A stretch of DNA of 42,515 nucleotides from Candidatus Peribacterales bacterium (GTDB taxonomy: Bacteria; Patescibacteriota; Gracilibacteria; Peribacterales; Peribacteraceae), in the NCBI GenBank assembly GCA_020058765.1, contig JAGVDM010000009.1:1-42515 (forward strand), written 5' to 3'. The translations under genes and the position numbers were made by a program. The notes below the pieces were generated by a model. That model searched no databases, was not told the DNA's origin, and saw only the letters and a program-made list of their open reading frames with translations. This document shows positions 9,783 through 18,024 of this stretch, in pieces. Every line of letters begins with the position of its first letter. Position 1 is the first letter of the stretch.

Positions 9783-11570
9783 ATGACTCAACCGAACGAA
9801 GACGGCACAGAATCCACCGGCGAGGAGGAGGTGGTCACAGATGGAAAGGAATTGCTCCGTCGAGAAATCGAGGATGCAATGCTGGCTGATCGCCTGAATG
9901 CCCAGCAGCTCAAAGAGCTGCAGAGGCGTGCTGCTGCAGGGCCGTTACGGCATGCACCCGATTTGACCGCATCTACGCACGTACTGGATGAACCTACGGT
10001 GCAAACCGTTCGCGGCCTGGAACATGCCGTTCGGTGCGCGTGTGTGCATTTGAGCAACGTATGCCAGGTATCCGACCATGCGGAAATGGCGCAGAAAGTC
10101 CAAGGAACAGATACGACCGTGACATACATCCACCGCGGAATGGCGACGGAAAAGTCTCAAGAGCTCATGGAGAATCCTGGGTACGCCACGCTGCTTTCGT
10201 ACCATCCGGATTCGTCGGAGGGATACTTCCGTTCTGTTGATCAGTACTCCCGCGCTCATGCATCTCCTACGGAAGGAGGGTCTGTAGCAATGGGAGGCCC
10301 TGGCATCATCACTATGTGCCCAGTGAAGCACCTTGAAGGGTACTATGCAGATCGGGCGAAGTGGCTCGCAGCAAACACGAAGCAGGGCAGCGACCGCGAA
10401 ACACGCCAGCGAAACAACGCAATTGAACAAACCTCAGATACGCCTGTATTCCTCAAAGTGAATGCGAATCAAATGGGGAACACGTGCTCCGACGAAACCA
10501 TGCATAACATTCAGGGGGGCAGAGTGCACGGCGTAATTTTTCACGATATCAGGGATCTGCAGACGTTCGCTGATTGGTATCAGGCACAGCTCGCCGGGCA
10601 ATCAGGCAAAACACGGCAGGAAGGTCACATGAACTTCCGTGAGCCCACACTCATCCTTCGTGGAGAACCCGGCAAAGTTCGCGACACTATCGTAAGTGGC
10701 GATGCTGCAAAGGCGCATGCATTTATGTTCAATAAGCCTCTGTCTGCGCAACAGACTCGCGAGCTGCGCGATGCGCGCGCTGCAATGATGGCACGATCCG
10801 CAGAAGCGGAAAGCGTTCCGAATCCGTTTGCGCCAAATTCCGAATCGCACGCTGGAGGAGATCTGCCCCACCAGCTGAAGGTGGGTGTGGTGCACGTACA
10901 GGGAGCCGCCCGATTGGAAGCAGCAATGATTGCACAGGCATCTAGAAACGTACCGGGTATGTCGGTACAACTTGCCCTGATCCAAACCCGGCAACAGCTG
11001 GAACACTGGAACCCCGATGCATTGGTACTTCCTGGCGGCTGGCACTTCTTGCAGCACAATATGCAGGAGCACCCAGAAATCGATATCAACGGCGTTTTGG
11101 GTGAAATTGTGCAAGCGCAACGAATGCACATCTTGGGCTCCTGCGCGGGTGCAATCTTGATGCGGCAGCCAGATACTGTCGCCAAGAAGAGTGAAGGATG
11201 CGTACCAGGAACAGCACTTGGCATTCTGCCCTACCGCGTACGAAACAATGCCCGGTCAGGCATGCACCCCACACAATTCTTGATCCATGGCGCGCAGGGG
11301 GAACAGTGGACCAACCTGCCGAGTGCGCTCTACGTATCAGCTCCGCAGCTGCTCCCGGAGGAACAGGCGGACCTGAAAATCATCGCACAGACCAATGAGG
11401 AAATTTACGGCGTAATACAACGTTCAGGTCACAATGCGCCCGTGTATGCCGCAACCGCGCTGCATAACCTCCTACCGTACGTCTACTGGTTGCATGAAAT
11501 TCACGAAAACCTGGCAGTGCAGCGACTACGCGGTAAGCACGGGGGCGTGGAGGGGAACATCCAAAGTTAA
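9783..11570 (+). CDS. Unknown N-terminal domain fused to PdxT-like glutaminase-fold domain
   Basis: This 595-aa protein has an acidic N-terminal tail, an unknown domain (about 70-280) and a C-terminal class I glutamine-amidotransferase fold (about 365-575) closest in pattern to PdxT/SNO: KVGVVHVQGA, ALVLPGG, then the nucleophile elbow GSCAGAILM with Cys454. The His561 in ATALHN aligns with the catalytic His of PdxT. The following Glu of the usual HPE motif is not conserved, and the LPGGEST motif has become LPGGWHF. The N-terminal domain contains YIHRGM and a later GYFRSVDQYSRAHA, faintly reminiscent of ADP-ribosyltransferase-like folds, but I cannot establish that. No pdxS is nearby, so a normal pyridoxal-phosphate synthase role is unlikely to be directly supported here. 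Confidence 0.72.
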   Translation: MTQPNEDGTESTGEEEVVTDGKELLRREIEDAMLADRLNAQQLKELQRRAAAGPLRHAPDLTASTHVLDEPTVQTVRGLEHAVRCACVHLSNVCQVSDHAEMAQKVQGTDTTVTYIHRGMATEKSQELMENPGYATLLSYHPDSSEGYFRSVDQYSRAHASPTEGGSVAMGGPGIITMCPVKHLEGYYADRAKWLAANTKQGSDRETRQRNNAIEQTSDTPVFLKVNANQMGNTCSDETMHNIQGGRVHGVIFHDIRDLQTFADWYQAQLAGQSGKTRQEGHMNFREPTLILRGEPGKVRDTIVSGDAAKAHAFMFNKPLSAQQTRELRDARAAMMARSAEAESVPNPFAPNSESHAGGDLPHQLKVGVVHVQGAARLEAAMIAQASRNVPGMSVQLALIQTRQQLEHWNPDALVLPGGWHFLQHNMQEHPEIDINGVLGEIVQAQRMHILGSCAGAILMRQPDTVAKKSEGCVPGTALGILPYRVRNNARSGMHPTQFLIHGAQGEQWTNLPSALYVSAPQLLPEEQADLKIIAQTNEEIYGVIQRSGHNAPVYAATALHNLLPYVYWLHEIHENLAVQRLRGKHGGVEGNIQS

Positions 11571-11603
11571 TAACAACCTTCTTTGACTGAGGGCGAGACG
11601 AAA

Positions 11604-12068
11604 TTACTTCGTGAGCTCCTGCAACATGGCATGTACTTCTTCCATGATGCGCAGACGATCAGGGGCAGCCCCGGCAACCGCACCTTCTGTTTCTGAGCAG
11701 AGCCTGAGGATTCGCACTGAACACTCCACGAGCATGCCGTTGAAATCAGTAACTGGCACTTCTGGATATTTCTTGTTCCAAAGACGCAACAATTCTGTGA
11801 GTTCTATGCCAGATTGATCATAGAAATCCATGATGGCAGTACTCACCCATCGAAGCGTACTGCGATTGTTCACGAGTTCCCGCTGCTCAGGAGTCATTGC
11901 TTTGTGTTGAGCGGGTGCAGATTCGACTGTTGCGCGTAGCTGCGCCTGCACACCCTCGGTATCGATCCCTACAGATGGCGCCTCCGCTCCTGGCTGAAGC
12001 TCCTCTTTGGCAGCGGCACGAGGAACAGAACGCTCCGGGAAACGACCATCGTATGCACCAAGCTTCAT
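11604..12068 (-). CDS. Orphan 154-aa protein, family not recognised
   Basis: I do not recognise this protein. From the ATG at 12068 it is soluble, with a low-complexity Ala/Glu/Pro-rich N-terminal third and a mostly helical C-terminal domain (from about residue 65: ELVNNRSTLRWVSTAIMDFY, a Trp-containing LRLWNKKYPEVPV, then CSVRILRLC and a final helix ending QELTK). The frame stays open upstream to 12095 from a GTG, but the ATG is preferred. It lies downstream of another small minus-strand orphan gene (12111-12341) and converges on the PdxT-like fusion gene, with stops 34 bp apart. The two small genes probably form one transcript. Confidence 0.6.
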   Translation of the reverse strand: MKLGAYDGRFPERSVPRAAAKEELQPGAEAPSVGIDTEGVQAQLRATVESAPAQHKAMTPEQRELVNNRSTLRWVSTAIMDFYDQSGIELTELLRLWNKKYPEVPVTDFNGMLVECSVRILRLCSETEGAVAGAAPDRLRIMEEVHAMLQELTK

Positions 12069-12110
12069 TGGAAAATCAGGAAACGGTAAAAACACGATTG
12101 GAACGAACCA

Positions 12111-12341
12111 TTAATTCATTCCGTTCGCATCGATCGCGCTGCGCATTGGGTTCTTCGTATTTGTTGTATCGAGCAAACGCTCGCGTGTGCCGTTTGCGAG
12201 CTCTCTCGTCATACGAATAGCACCACCATCCAAGCGGATCTCCAATACCTCGCCGCGTGGGCCGTCTTTAATTTCCAAAGGCTTCGGTGCATCCTGAGGA
12301 CCGAATTCGTCGGCGCCGTAATTGGTGAAGCGTGAATCCAT
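12111..12341 (-). CDS. Orphan 76-aa protein
   Basis: A small soluble protein of no recognised family. The middle (GEVLEIRLDGGAIRMTRELANGTRERLLD) reads like two beta-strand pairs, suggesting a compact beta domain. The ATG lies 9 bp after a good -10 element, so the mRNA is probably leaderless or nearly so. It is divergent from ileS and is followed 42 bp later by the 154-aa orphan gene on the same strand. The intact frame and promoter context support a real gene. Confidence 0.6.
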   Translation of the reverse strand: MDSRFTNYGADEFGPQDAPKPLEIKDGPRGEVLEIRLDGGAIRMTRELANGTRERLLDTTNTKNPMRSAIDANGMN

Positions 12342-12350
12342 GACAAGGCT

Positions 12351-12399
12351 AGTCTACGTATAGAAAACTACTTGTCAACCATACTGCACACTGTACAAA
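12351..12399. promoter_or_regulatory. Divergent promoters with overlapping -35 boxes (ileS / orphan gene)
   Basis: Minus strand: TTGACA (12378-12373) and TAGACT (12356-12351), 16 bp apart, 9 bp before the orphan ATG at 12341. Plus strand: TTGTCA (12372-12377) and TACAAA (12394-12399), also 16 bp apart, driving ileS. The two -35 boxes occupy the same near-palindromic TTGTCAA, so the promoters should compete for polymerase. This is inferred from consensus matching only. Confidence 0.5.
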
Positions 12400-12442
12400 G
12401 CAACATTCCACTCGCAGCGCAGCGCAGAGCCGACTACACTGC

Positions 12443-15400
12443 ATGCACATGTTCGATCCGGTCGACCCCAAACAGGCCCTGCCCGACGTGGAGAATGGCA
12501 TTCTCCAGTATTGGAAGGAAGAAGACACCTTCAAGCGCAGCATCAAGCAGCGCTGGAAGGGCTCCGGCGACCTGCTCGATGGCAAACCTGGCACAGGCGA
12601 CGATTTCTCGTTTTACGATGGACCGCCCTTTGCCACCGGCCTGCCCCACTACGGCCACCTGCTCGCTGGCACTATTAAAGACGTCATCCCGCGCTACCAA
12701 ACCATGCGCGGCAAGTGCGTACAGCGCCGATTTGGTTGGGACTGCCACGGCCTGCCAGTGGAAAACCTCGTAGAGAAGGAGCACGGAATCAAAGATAAGG
12801 CGCAGATCGAAGCGATGGGTGTTGCTGCGTTCAATACGCTCTGTCGTAATTCCGTCCAGCGGTATACAAATGAATGGAAGCAAGTGGTGGAACGCATGGG
12901 TCGCTGGGTAGACATGGACTGGGACTACCGCACCATGGATCCGGAGTATATGGAGAGTATTTGGTGGGTGGTGGGCGAGCTCCACAAGAAGCAGCTGCTC
13001 TACCGCGGCCATCGACCAATGCACGTCTGCCCACGGTGTGTTACCCCACTCAGCAACTTCGAAGTCACACAGGGGTACAAAGATGTCACCGACCAGTCTG
13101 TGATCGCAAAATTTAAACTACTTGATGAATTGCCTTTGATTAAACCAAAAAAAAGTGGGCTTTCGAAGTATCCAGTTTTCATTTTGGCATGGACTACGAC
13201 ACCGTGGACGCTGCCAGGCAATTTAATGCTCGCAGTCGGACAAAGCATTCGCTATGCAGTAGTCCTTCATGAAGAAGCTTTATACGTTGTAGCAAAAAAC
13301 AAATTAGCAGAAGTATTCAAAGATAAAGAGCACGAAGTAGTCATGGAATACAGAGGTGGCACTGAAGGACTTGTTGGTCTCAAATACGAACCGCTCTTCC
13401 CGTACTTTGCCGAGAAGTACAAAGACGCCTTCCGCATTGTTGCGGGAGATTTCGTATCTACGGAAGACGGAACGGGCATTGTGCACATTGCTCCGGGTTT
13501 CGGTGAGGACGACTTCCAAATAGGCAAACAAGAAGAGCTAGAACTACTGCAACACGTCACCATGGACGGCAAGTTCGTGGATACCGTGACGGACTTTGCC
13601 GGGCAAGATGTAAAGCCGATCGATGACCCACGCAAGACCGATCAAAAGATAATCGCATGGCTGGAAGAACGCGGACTCGTATTCAGCAAAGAAACCTACA
13701 AGCACAGCTATCCGCATTGCTGGCGATGCGACTCCCCTCTGCTTAATTACGCCACAAGCTCGTGGTTCGTGAGCGTGGAAAAACTCAAAGAGAACCTCCT
13801 CAAGAATAATGCGAAAACGGAGTGGGTGCCGGGTCACATTCGTGATGGTCGCTTTGGAAAGTGGCTGGAGAACGCTCGCGACTGGGCAATCAGCCGCAAT
13901 CGCTACTGGGGCACTCCCCTCCCTGTGTGGATCAACGAGAAGACGGGAGATATGGAGGTGGTTGAGAGTCGCGATGAACTGCTGCGCAGAGCTCCGCAGC
14001 GCTTCACAAAAGTCACATTTGTGCGCCACGGTGAGAGCGAAGGGAACTTGATCCCTATCTACCAAGGCAATGCACCCGGTACCGACCTTACGAAAACAGG
14101 AAAAGCCCAAGCAGCAGCCACAGGTGAACTTCTCTCTACACAAGAAGTACGCGCAGTTTACGCATCACCGCTTGCAAGAGCGCATCAGACGGCGCTTGCG
14201 ATTGCCGAGCATTCTGGTGGCAATGTGGTGACGGACGAACGCCTGCGCGAAGTGCAATTTGGCGAATACGAAGGCAAGACAGTGGATTTTGATGACCTCG
14301 CGTTTGTGAAAGCCCGACGCGCCCACAAGTTGAAGGAAAACAGCCCCGAGAGCATCTATCACTTTCCGGGTATGGAAACGTGGGACGAAGTGCAGGATCG
14401 GCTGTCTACCTTCCTGCAGGAGGTGCTCCCCAAACATCGCGGCGAGCATATTGTAGTGGTAACACATGCAGACGTTTTGCAGAACGCGAAGCACTTCTTT
14501 AGTAAGGAGAATCCGGGCAAGATTTCTCATCAGCCCTACCCGCGCTACGCCGAGCCGCACGTGTTCTACTGGGATCATGAGCGAGGAGCACAGATGGATT
14601 TGCACAAGGACACGGTGGATGACATTACATGGAAAGATGCCGAGGGCTCCGTGTACCGCCGCATTCCCGAAGTGCTCGATTGCTGGTTCGAAAGCGGCTC
14701 CATGCCCTATGCACAATCGCATTATCCCTTCAGCCACGCAGCCCAAGAGTTGCCGCCTGGCTTCCCTGCGGACTTCATTGCAGAAGGCGTGGATCAAACA
14801 CGCGGCTGGTTTTACACACTCGCCGTGCTCGCAACCGCACTGTTCGATAAGCCAGCATTTAGGCACTGCGTGGTGAACGGCATCGTGCTCGCCGAGGACG
14901 GTAAGAAGATGAGCAAGCGCCTCAAGAACTACCCCGAACCAACGGAGATCGTAGAGAAGTACGGTGCGGATGCCATTCGCTTTACATTGATGCGCTCGCC
15001 TGCCGTTCGCGGTGAGGATCTGCGTATGAGTGAGAAACTGGTGGAAGAAAGCCTGCGGCAAGTGCTGCTCCCCCTCTGGAATACCTACAGTTTCTTTGTG
15101 ACCTACGCGAACGCAGCGCAATTCGAAGCGATAGAAAATCGTCGTCACTCCGTACATCCACTGGATCAGTGGATCCGGACTGAAGTGCAAGATTTGGTAA
15201 ACCGCATGACAGAGCAACTCGATCGCTACGACCTCTCTGCCACGTGTGCCGAGTTGGGCGATACGATCGATGCGCTCACTAACTGGTACATTCGCCTCTC
15301 GCGACGCCGCTTTGCGGGTAAGGCCGAACGCGGTAGTGCGAGCGAAGTGACCCGAATCGACACGAAAGATGATGACCAGCTCGATGCGCTCCACACACTG

Positions 15401-16252
15401 CATGATGTGCTCCTGACGATTTCGCAGGTGCTCGCACCCTTCTGCCCATTCATTACCGAGGCGATCTACCTCAACCTCGTTTCCGAAGAGCATGGATCGA
15501 TCCACCTTACCGATTGGCCGCAAACGCAGCCCCTCACCAAAGAGCAGCAAACGATGCTGCAGAAGACGACAATGCTCCGCACGATCGTGTCGCTCGGCCT
15601 GTCTGTCCGCAGTGACCAGAAAATCAAAGTGCGCCAGCCGCTGGCTTCGGCCACTATTGCCGTTCCACCGGCTTTTGTGAATATTACACTTGGCGAAGAG
15701 GATAAAAAACTCCTTACAGAAGAGCTAAACGTGAAAGAACTTGTATTCGTAGATGATCCCGGTGCGCTGGCCACAGCAGTCGCTTTGGTAGATGCGCGCA
15801 AAGTTGGCCCACGCCTTGGAGGACGCGTGCAGGAAATCATCCGTGCCGGCAAAGAAGGGAACTTCACGGTGAAGGAAAACGGCATGATCCTGATCCTGGA
15901 CGAAGAGTTGAGTGCAGAAGAAGCACAAATCGTCTATCGCGGTGCGGAAGGCCAGAACGTTGCAGCGGATAAGGGCATTGTTGTGAGCATGGATACCACG
16001 GTGAGCCCAGCACTCGAACAAGAAGGCCTCGCGCGCGATGTTATCCGCGCTGTGCAGCGTCTGCGTAAAGATGCGGGGCTCTCATTCACAGATGAAATTT
16101 CTCTCGTGGTTATGGGTGCAGATGAAATGATGCAGCAACATGGAACAATGATCGCGCGCGAAACACGATCCGTACTGCAGCCAAACGACGGAGAAGAGCA
16201 CACCATCGATGTGGAAGGGCACAAGATGTCCATTCGCTTCATGAAGCGCTAA
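12443..16252 (+). CDS. ileS: Isoleucyl-tRNA synthetase with inserted histidine-phosphatase domain
   Basis: IleRS charges tRNA-Ile with isoleucine and edits misactivated valine. The 1269-aa product has the class I signature PHYGH (His69-Tyr-Gly-His72), the WDCHGLP segment, a CP1 editing region, the late KKMSKR motif (K821-R826) and the anticodon-binding C-terminus. Between NRYWGTPLPVW and the RIPEVLDCWFESGSMPYAQ segment, where IleRS normally has only a short loop, about 195 residues (roughly 520-715) form a complete histidine-phosphatase/phosphoglycerate-mutase-like domain: FVRHGESEGN with His529, the SPLARAHQTA segment, and VVTHADV with His675. Both catalytic His are present, so activity is plausible; its substrate is unknown. 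The reading frame is unbroken through both joints. The alternative ATG at 12449 would change only two residues. Confidence 0.95.
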   Translation: MHMFDPVDPKQALPDVENGILQYWKEEDTFKRSIKQRWKGSGDLLDGKPGTGDDFSFYDGPPFATGLPHYGHLLAGTIKDVIPRYQTMRGKCVQRRFGWDCHGLPVENLVEKEHGIKDKAQIEAMGVAAFNTLCRNSVQRYTNEWKQVVERMGRWVDMDWDYRTMDPEYMESIWWVVGELHKKQLLYRGHRPMHVCPRCVTPLSNFEVTQGYKDVTDQSVIAKFKLLDELPLIKPKKSGLSKYPVFILAWTTTPWTLPGNLMLAVGQSIRYAVVLHEEALYVVAKNKLAEVFKDKEHEVVMEYRGGTEGLVGLKYEPLFPYFAEKYKDAFRIVAGDFVSTEDGTGIVHIAPGFGEDDFQIGKQEELELLQHVTMDGKFVDTVTDFAGQDVKPIDDPRKTDQKIIAWLEERGLVFSKETYKHSYPHCWRCDSPLLNYATSSWFVSVEKLKENLLKNNAKTEWVPGHIRDGRFGKWLENARDWAISRNRYWGTPLPVWINEKTGDMEVVESRDELLRRAPQRFTKVTFVRHGESEGNLIPIYQGNAPGTDLTKTGKAQAAATGELLSTQEVRAVYASPLARAHQTALAIAEHSGGNVVTDERLREVQFGEYEGKTVDFDDLAFVKARRAHKLKENSPESIYHFPGMETWDEVQDRLSTFLQEVLPKHRGEHIVVVTHADVLQNAKHFFSKENPGKISHQPYPRYAEPHVFYWDHERGAQMDLHKDTVDDITWKDAEGSVYRRIPEVLDCWFESGSMPYAQSHYPFSHAAQELPPGFPADFIAEGVDQTRGWFYTLAVLATALFDKPAFRHCVVNGIVLAEDGKKMSKRLKNYPEPTEIVEKYGADAIRFTLMRSPAVRGEDLRMSEKLVEESLRQVLLPLWNTYSFFVTYANAAQFEAIENRRHSVHPLDQWIRTEVQDLVNRMTEQLDRYDLSATCAELGDTIDALTNWYIRLSRRRFAGKAERGSASEVTRIDTKDDDQLDALHTLHDVLLTISQVLAPFCPFITEAIYLNLVSEEHGSIHLTDWPQTQPLTKEQQTMLQKTTMLRTIVSLGLSVRSDQKIKVRQPLASATIAVPPAFVNITLGEEDKKLLTEELNVKELVFVDDPGALATAVALVDARKVGPRLGGRVQEIIRAGKEGNFTVKENGMILILDEELSAEEAQIVYRGAEGQNVAADKGIVVSMDTTVSPALEQEGLARDVIRAVQRLRKDAGLSFTDEISLVVMGADEMMQQHGTMIARETRSVLQPNDGEEHTIDVEGHKMSIRFMKR

Positions 16253-16261
16253 TATTCTTCT

Positions 16262-16663
16262 ATGTCGGAAACATCTACAGGACGGGCGCCACTTCCGCTC
16301 ATTTTGATTATCAAGTTTGTACTGAACGTCGCGATGGCGTGGTTTTTGGCGACCCAGCTCGATCAATACTTTCAGCTCACGGGAGGGCTTGGTGCGTACG
16401 TTGTGGTGGGTGCATTGCTCACACTCATGAACATGATTGTGCGGCCGCTCCTACATATCATTACATTACCGCTCAAGCTCTTCGCCACGCTTGCCGCTGT
16501 CATTATTGTACAAGCGGGCTTTGTACAACTCACAGTCATGATTGTGCGCAAAATGGATCCAGCCGTGCTCACACTCGAGATTTTCGGCGGCCTGTGGGGC
16601 TGGATCGTGGTTGCCGTCATCCTCGGCTTCGGCAACTGGCTCATCAAAGTCGCTCTCAAATAA
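16262..16663 (+). CDS. Small four-helix membrane protein, phage-holin superfamily IV-like
   Basis: This 133-aa protein is almost entirely hydrophobic, with four predicted membrane helices (about 12-30, 38-60, 65-90, 108-130). LTLMNMIVRPLLHIITLPL and the GLWGWIVVAVILGFGNWLIK end fit the pattern of the phage_holin_4_2 / membrane protein of unknown function family found on many bacterial chromosomes. Despite the family name there is no phage context here. It starts 9 bp after the ileS stop on the same strand and probably shares its transcript. Its function is not known. Confidence 0.8.
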   Translation: MSETSTGRAPLPLILIIKFVLNVAMAWFLATQLDQYFQLTGGLGAYVVVGALLTLMNMIVRPLLHIITLPLKLFATLAAVIIVQAGFVQLTVMIVRKMDPAVLTLEIFGGLWGWIVVAVILGFGNWLIKVALK

Positions 16664-16666
16664 GAC

Positions 16667-16948
16667 TCAGTCGTTGTACACCAGCTGCACGGTATGACCG
16701 TCGATACCGATGTGGCCGCGCATGCCAAGGCGCATTGCAGCAGTGATGGCTTCTAGATTCTCCGCTTTTTTGCGCTCAATGATACTTGGGGGATAATTCA
16801 GACTGACCGGAGTCGAAACGTGCGAAATAGCAGCATCAATCGTCATTGGCTTGCCGTTCACAAGTACAAACTTCATGTCGGGGCTTGGAGCTGGTTTGTT
16901 CGTAGTATCGACTACTGATTCTTGTTCGAATGAAGGTGCGAGTGTCAT
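16667..16948 (-). CDS. Orphan 93-aa protein
   Basis: No family recognised. The protein is soluble, with a polar N-terminus, a central KFVLVNGKPMTIDAAI that looks like beta strands followed by a helix, and a helical IIERKKAENLEAITAAMRLGM segment. It ends HTVQLVYND. Its stop lies 3 bp from the converging holin-like gene. It is the last of three minus-strand orphan genes (17807 to 16667) and is separated from the middle one by a palindromic hairpin, so it may be transcribed separately. Confidence 0.6.
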   Translation of the reverse strand: MTLAPSFEQESVVDTTNKPAPSPDMKFVLVNGKPMTIDAAISHVSTPVSLNYPPSIIERKKAENLEAITAAMRLGMRGHIGIDGHTVQLVYND

Positions 16949-17008
16949 AGAGTAGTTATAAAAGAAATAGTGGGGGCGGAACGCTAAGCAGATTATTGAA
17001 AAATTTCA

Positions 17009-17022
17009 AGGCTCTAGAGCCT
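17009..17022 (-). terminator. Candidate terminator after the orphan gene at 17036
   Basis: A perfect 14-bp palindrome AGGCTCTAGAGCCT lies 14 bp past the minus-strand stop. On the minus strand it is followed by TGAAATTTTT, giving a short hairpin with a T-rich tail. A modest terminator; the stem is short once a loop is allowed. Confidence 0.45.
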
Positions 17023-17035
17023 GGATTGCCAGGAT

Positions 17036-17422
17036 TTAGACCAATGCAGCCTCGTTTTCGGGGATTTCTGTTTCATGCTCCATAGAGAGTGAGACATCTG
17101 GCACGTGCGCTGGCGCTTGCTGCTGCACTGGTATTGGCGAGGAGGAACCGATGCGCTTGAACATGAGCGCTCCACACATCGCATTGCCGTTCGATCCAGG
17201 CTCTGCGGTTCGCAGTACATCCTCGATCTGCGCTGTGGTCATACTCGCAAATTTCTTCAATACGTCGGTGCTGCAGCACGAAGCTTTCCACTGTTCTTGC
17301 CGCACGAATTCAACAGCCTGCCGCAAATTCCCGTGAATACTGTCTACCAATGGGATCAGACCATAAACTGAAAATTTCTGTTCACACATGTCTGGTACTG
17401 AAGATGTTTCAAGAGTGCGCAT
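17036..17422 (-). CDS. Orphan 128-aa protein
   Basis: The minus-strand frame is open back to 17722, but only the part from the ATG at 17422 (MRTLETSSVPDMCEQK) reads like a protein; upstream it is antisense to, or out of phase with, the neighbouring gene. The product has a helical core (VDSIHGNLRQAVEFVRQEQW, then TDVLKKFASMTTAQIEDVLRTAEPG), a Cys/Met-containing turn and a Pro/Gln-rich acidic tail. There is no signal peptide or membrane segment. It lies 22 bp after the 120-aa orphan gene on the same strand. No family recognised. Confidence 0.55.
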   Translation of the reverse strand: MRTLETSSVPDMCEQKFSVYGLIPLVDSIHGNLRQAVEFVRQEQWKASCCSTDVLKKFASMTTAQIEDVLRTAEPGSNGNAMCGALMFKRIGSSSPIPVQQQAPAHVPDVSLSMEHETEIPENEAALV

Positions 17423-17444
17423 ACGAAAAGAGGGAAGGAAAGAA

Positions 17445-17807
17445 TTACGCGACGGCAGAAGCGGCATCGACGTGTTCGGCTGGAGTGGCTTGTGCTTGCT
17501 GGAGCAGCTTTCGGTACTTCGCCCTCCCCTCCTCGGTCTGCATGTTGAGTATATAGAGACCGTCGGGGTTACCCGTAGTGCGCAGCATGCCCTCTGGGCG
17601 TGCCAATGCTGCACCAAGGCATGTGCGCAAATACCGAGAATTCGGATCAATAAAGTTGAGCTTCTGTGCACAGAGCTCCAACGCCTGCTCTTGCGTAAGC
17701 GGTGCAGCAGAAGGAATGGCATCGGGCGTGTCGGCGATATACCACGTTTCTGTAGGTTCTACTGTTTCCGTATCGCCGTGGAGGCGCAATCCATGTGCTG
17801 CTGTCAT
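17445..17807 (-). CDS. Orphan 120-aa protein
   Basis: No family recognised. The protein begins with a polar strand-like region (GLRLHGDTETVEPTETWYIA). A helical segment follows (LTQEQALELCAQKLNFID), then NSRYLRTCLGAALARPEGMLR and a DGLYILNMQTEEGRAKYRKL motif, ending in an Ala-rich tail. Soluble. It is the first gene of a minus-strand group of three orphans and is divergent from the TrmB-type regulator, with 214 bp between starts. That interval is AT-rich and holds several short inverted repeats but no clear promoter for this gene. Confidence 0.6.
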   Translation of the reverse strand: MTAAHGLRLHGDTETVEPTETWYIADTPDAIPSAAPLTQEQALELCAQKLNFIDPNSRYLRTCLGAALARPEGMLRTTGNPDGLYILNMQTEEGRAKYRKLLQQAQATPAEHVDAASAVA

Positions 17808-17984
17808 AACAAGTAGCGGGAAGGAATGGCTGCATTCAACGGCCGCCGAACCACTTGGTCAACGACGTACTCTGTTGGGGAAATACTCTTGTTCAAATTA
17901 TTTACTACAGGCTATATGCCTATATATTGGCTGTATTTAGCCGAATTCATTGTTATAGATATTGTCGTTCATCATTATTACAAC

Positions 17985-18024
17985 TTGCCACACGCTTGGT
18001 TTTGCATACAGTAGGTACTGTATG
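17985..18024 (+). promoter_or_regulatory. trmB-like promoter with palindromic operator over the start codon
   Basis: TTGCCA (17985-17990) and TACAGT (18007-18012) are 16 bp apart, and the ATG follows at 18022. A perfect 9-2-9 palindrome, left arm CATACAGTA, centre GG, right arm TACTGTATG, spans 18005-18024. It covers the -10, the expected start site and the start codon itself. A dimeric regulator bound here would block initiation; the encoded TrmB-type protein is the obvious candidate. Confidence 0.65.

Noticed and set aside
14165-15550. 461-codon open frame on the minus strand inside ileS
   Set aside because: Antisense to well-conserved IleRS sequence; composition (many His/Cys/Arg) is typical of a shadow frame in GC-rich coding DNA.
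16262-16663. Holin-like gene as evidence of a prophage
   Set aside because: No integrase, capsid or lysis genes nearby; chromosomal members of this family are common.
17423-17722. N-terminal extension of the 128-aa orphan gene
   Set aside because: The frame is open to 17722, but the extension overlaps the 120-aa gene and reads as Arg/Ser/Cys-rich shadow; the ATG at 17422 gives a plausible protein.
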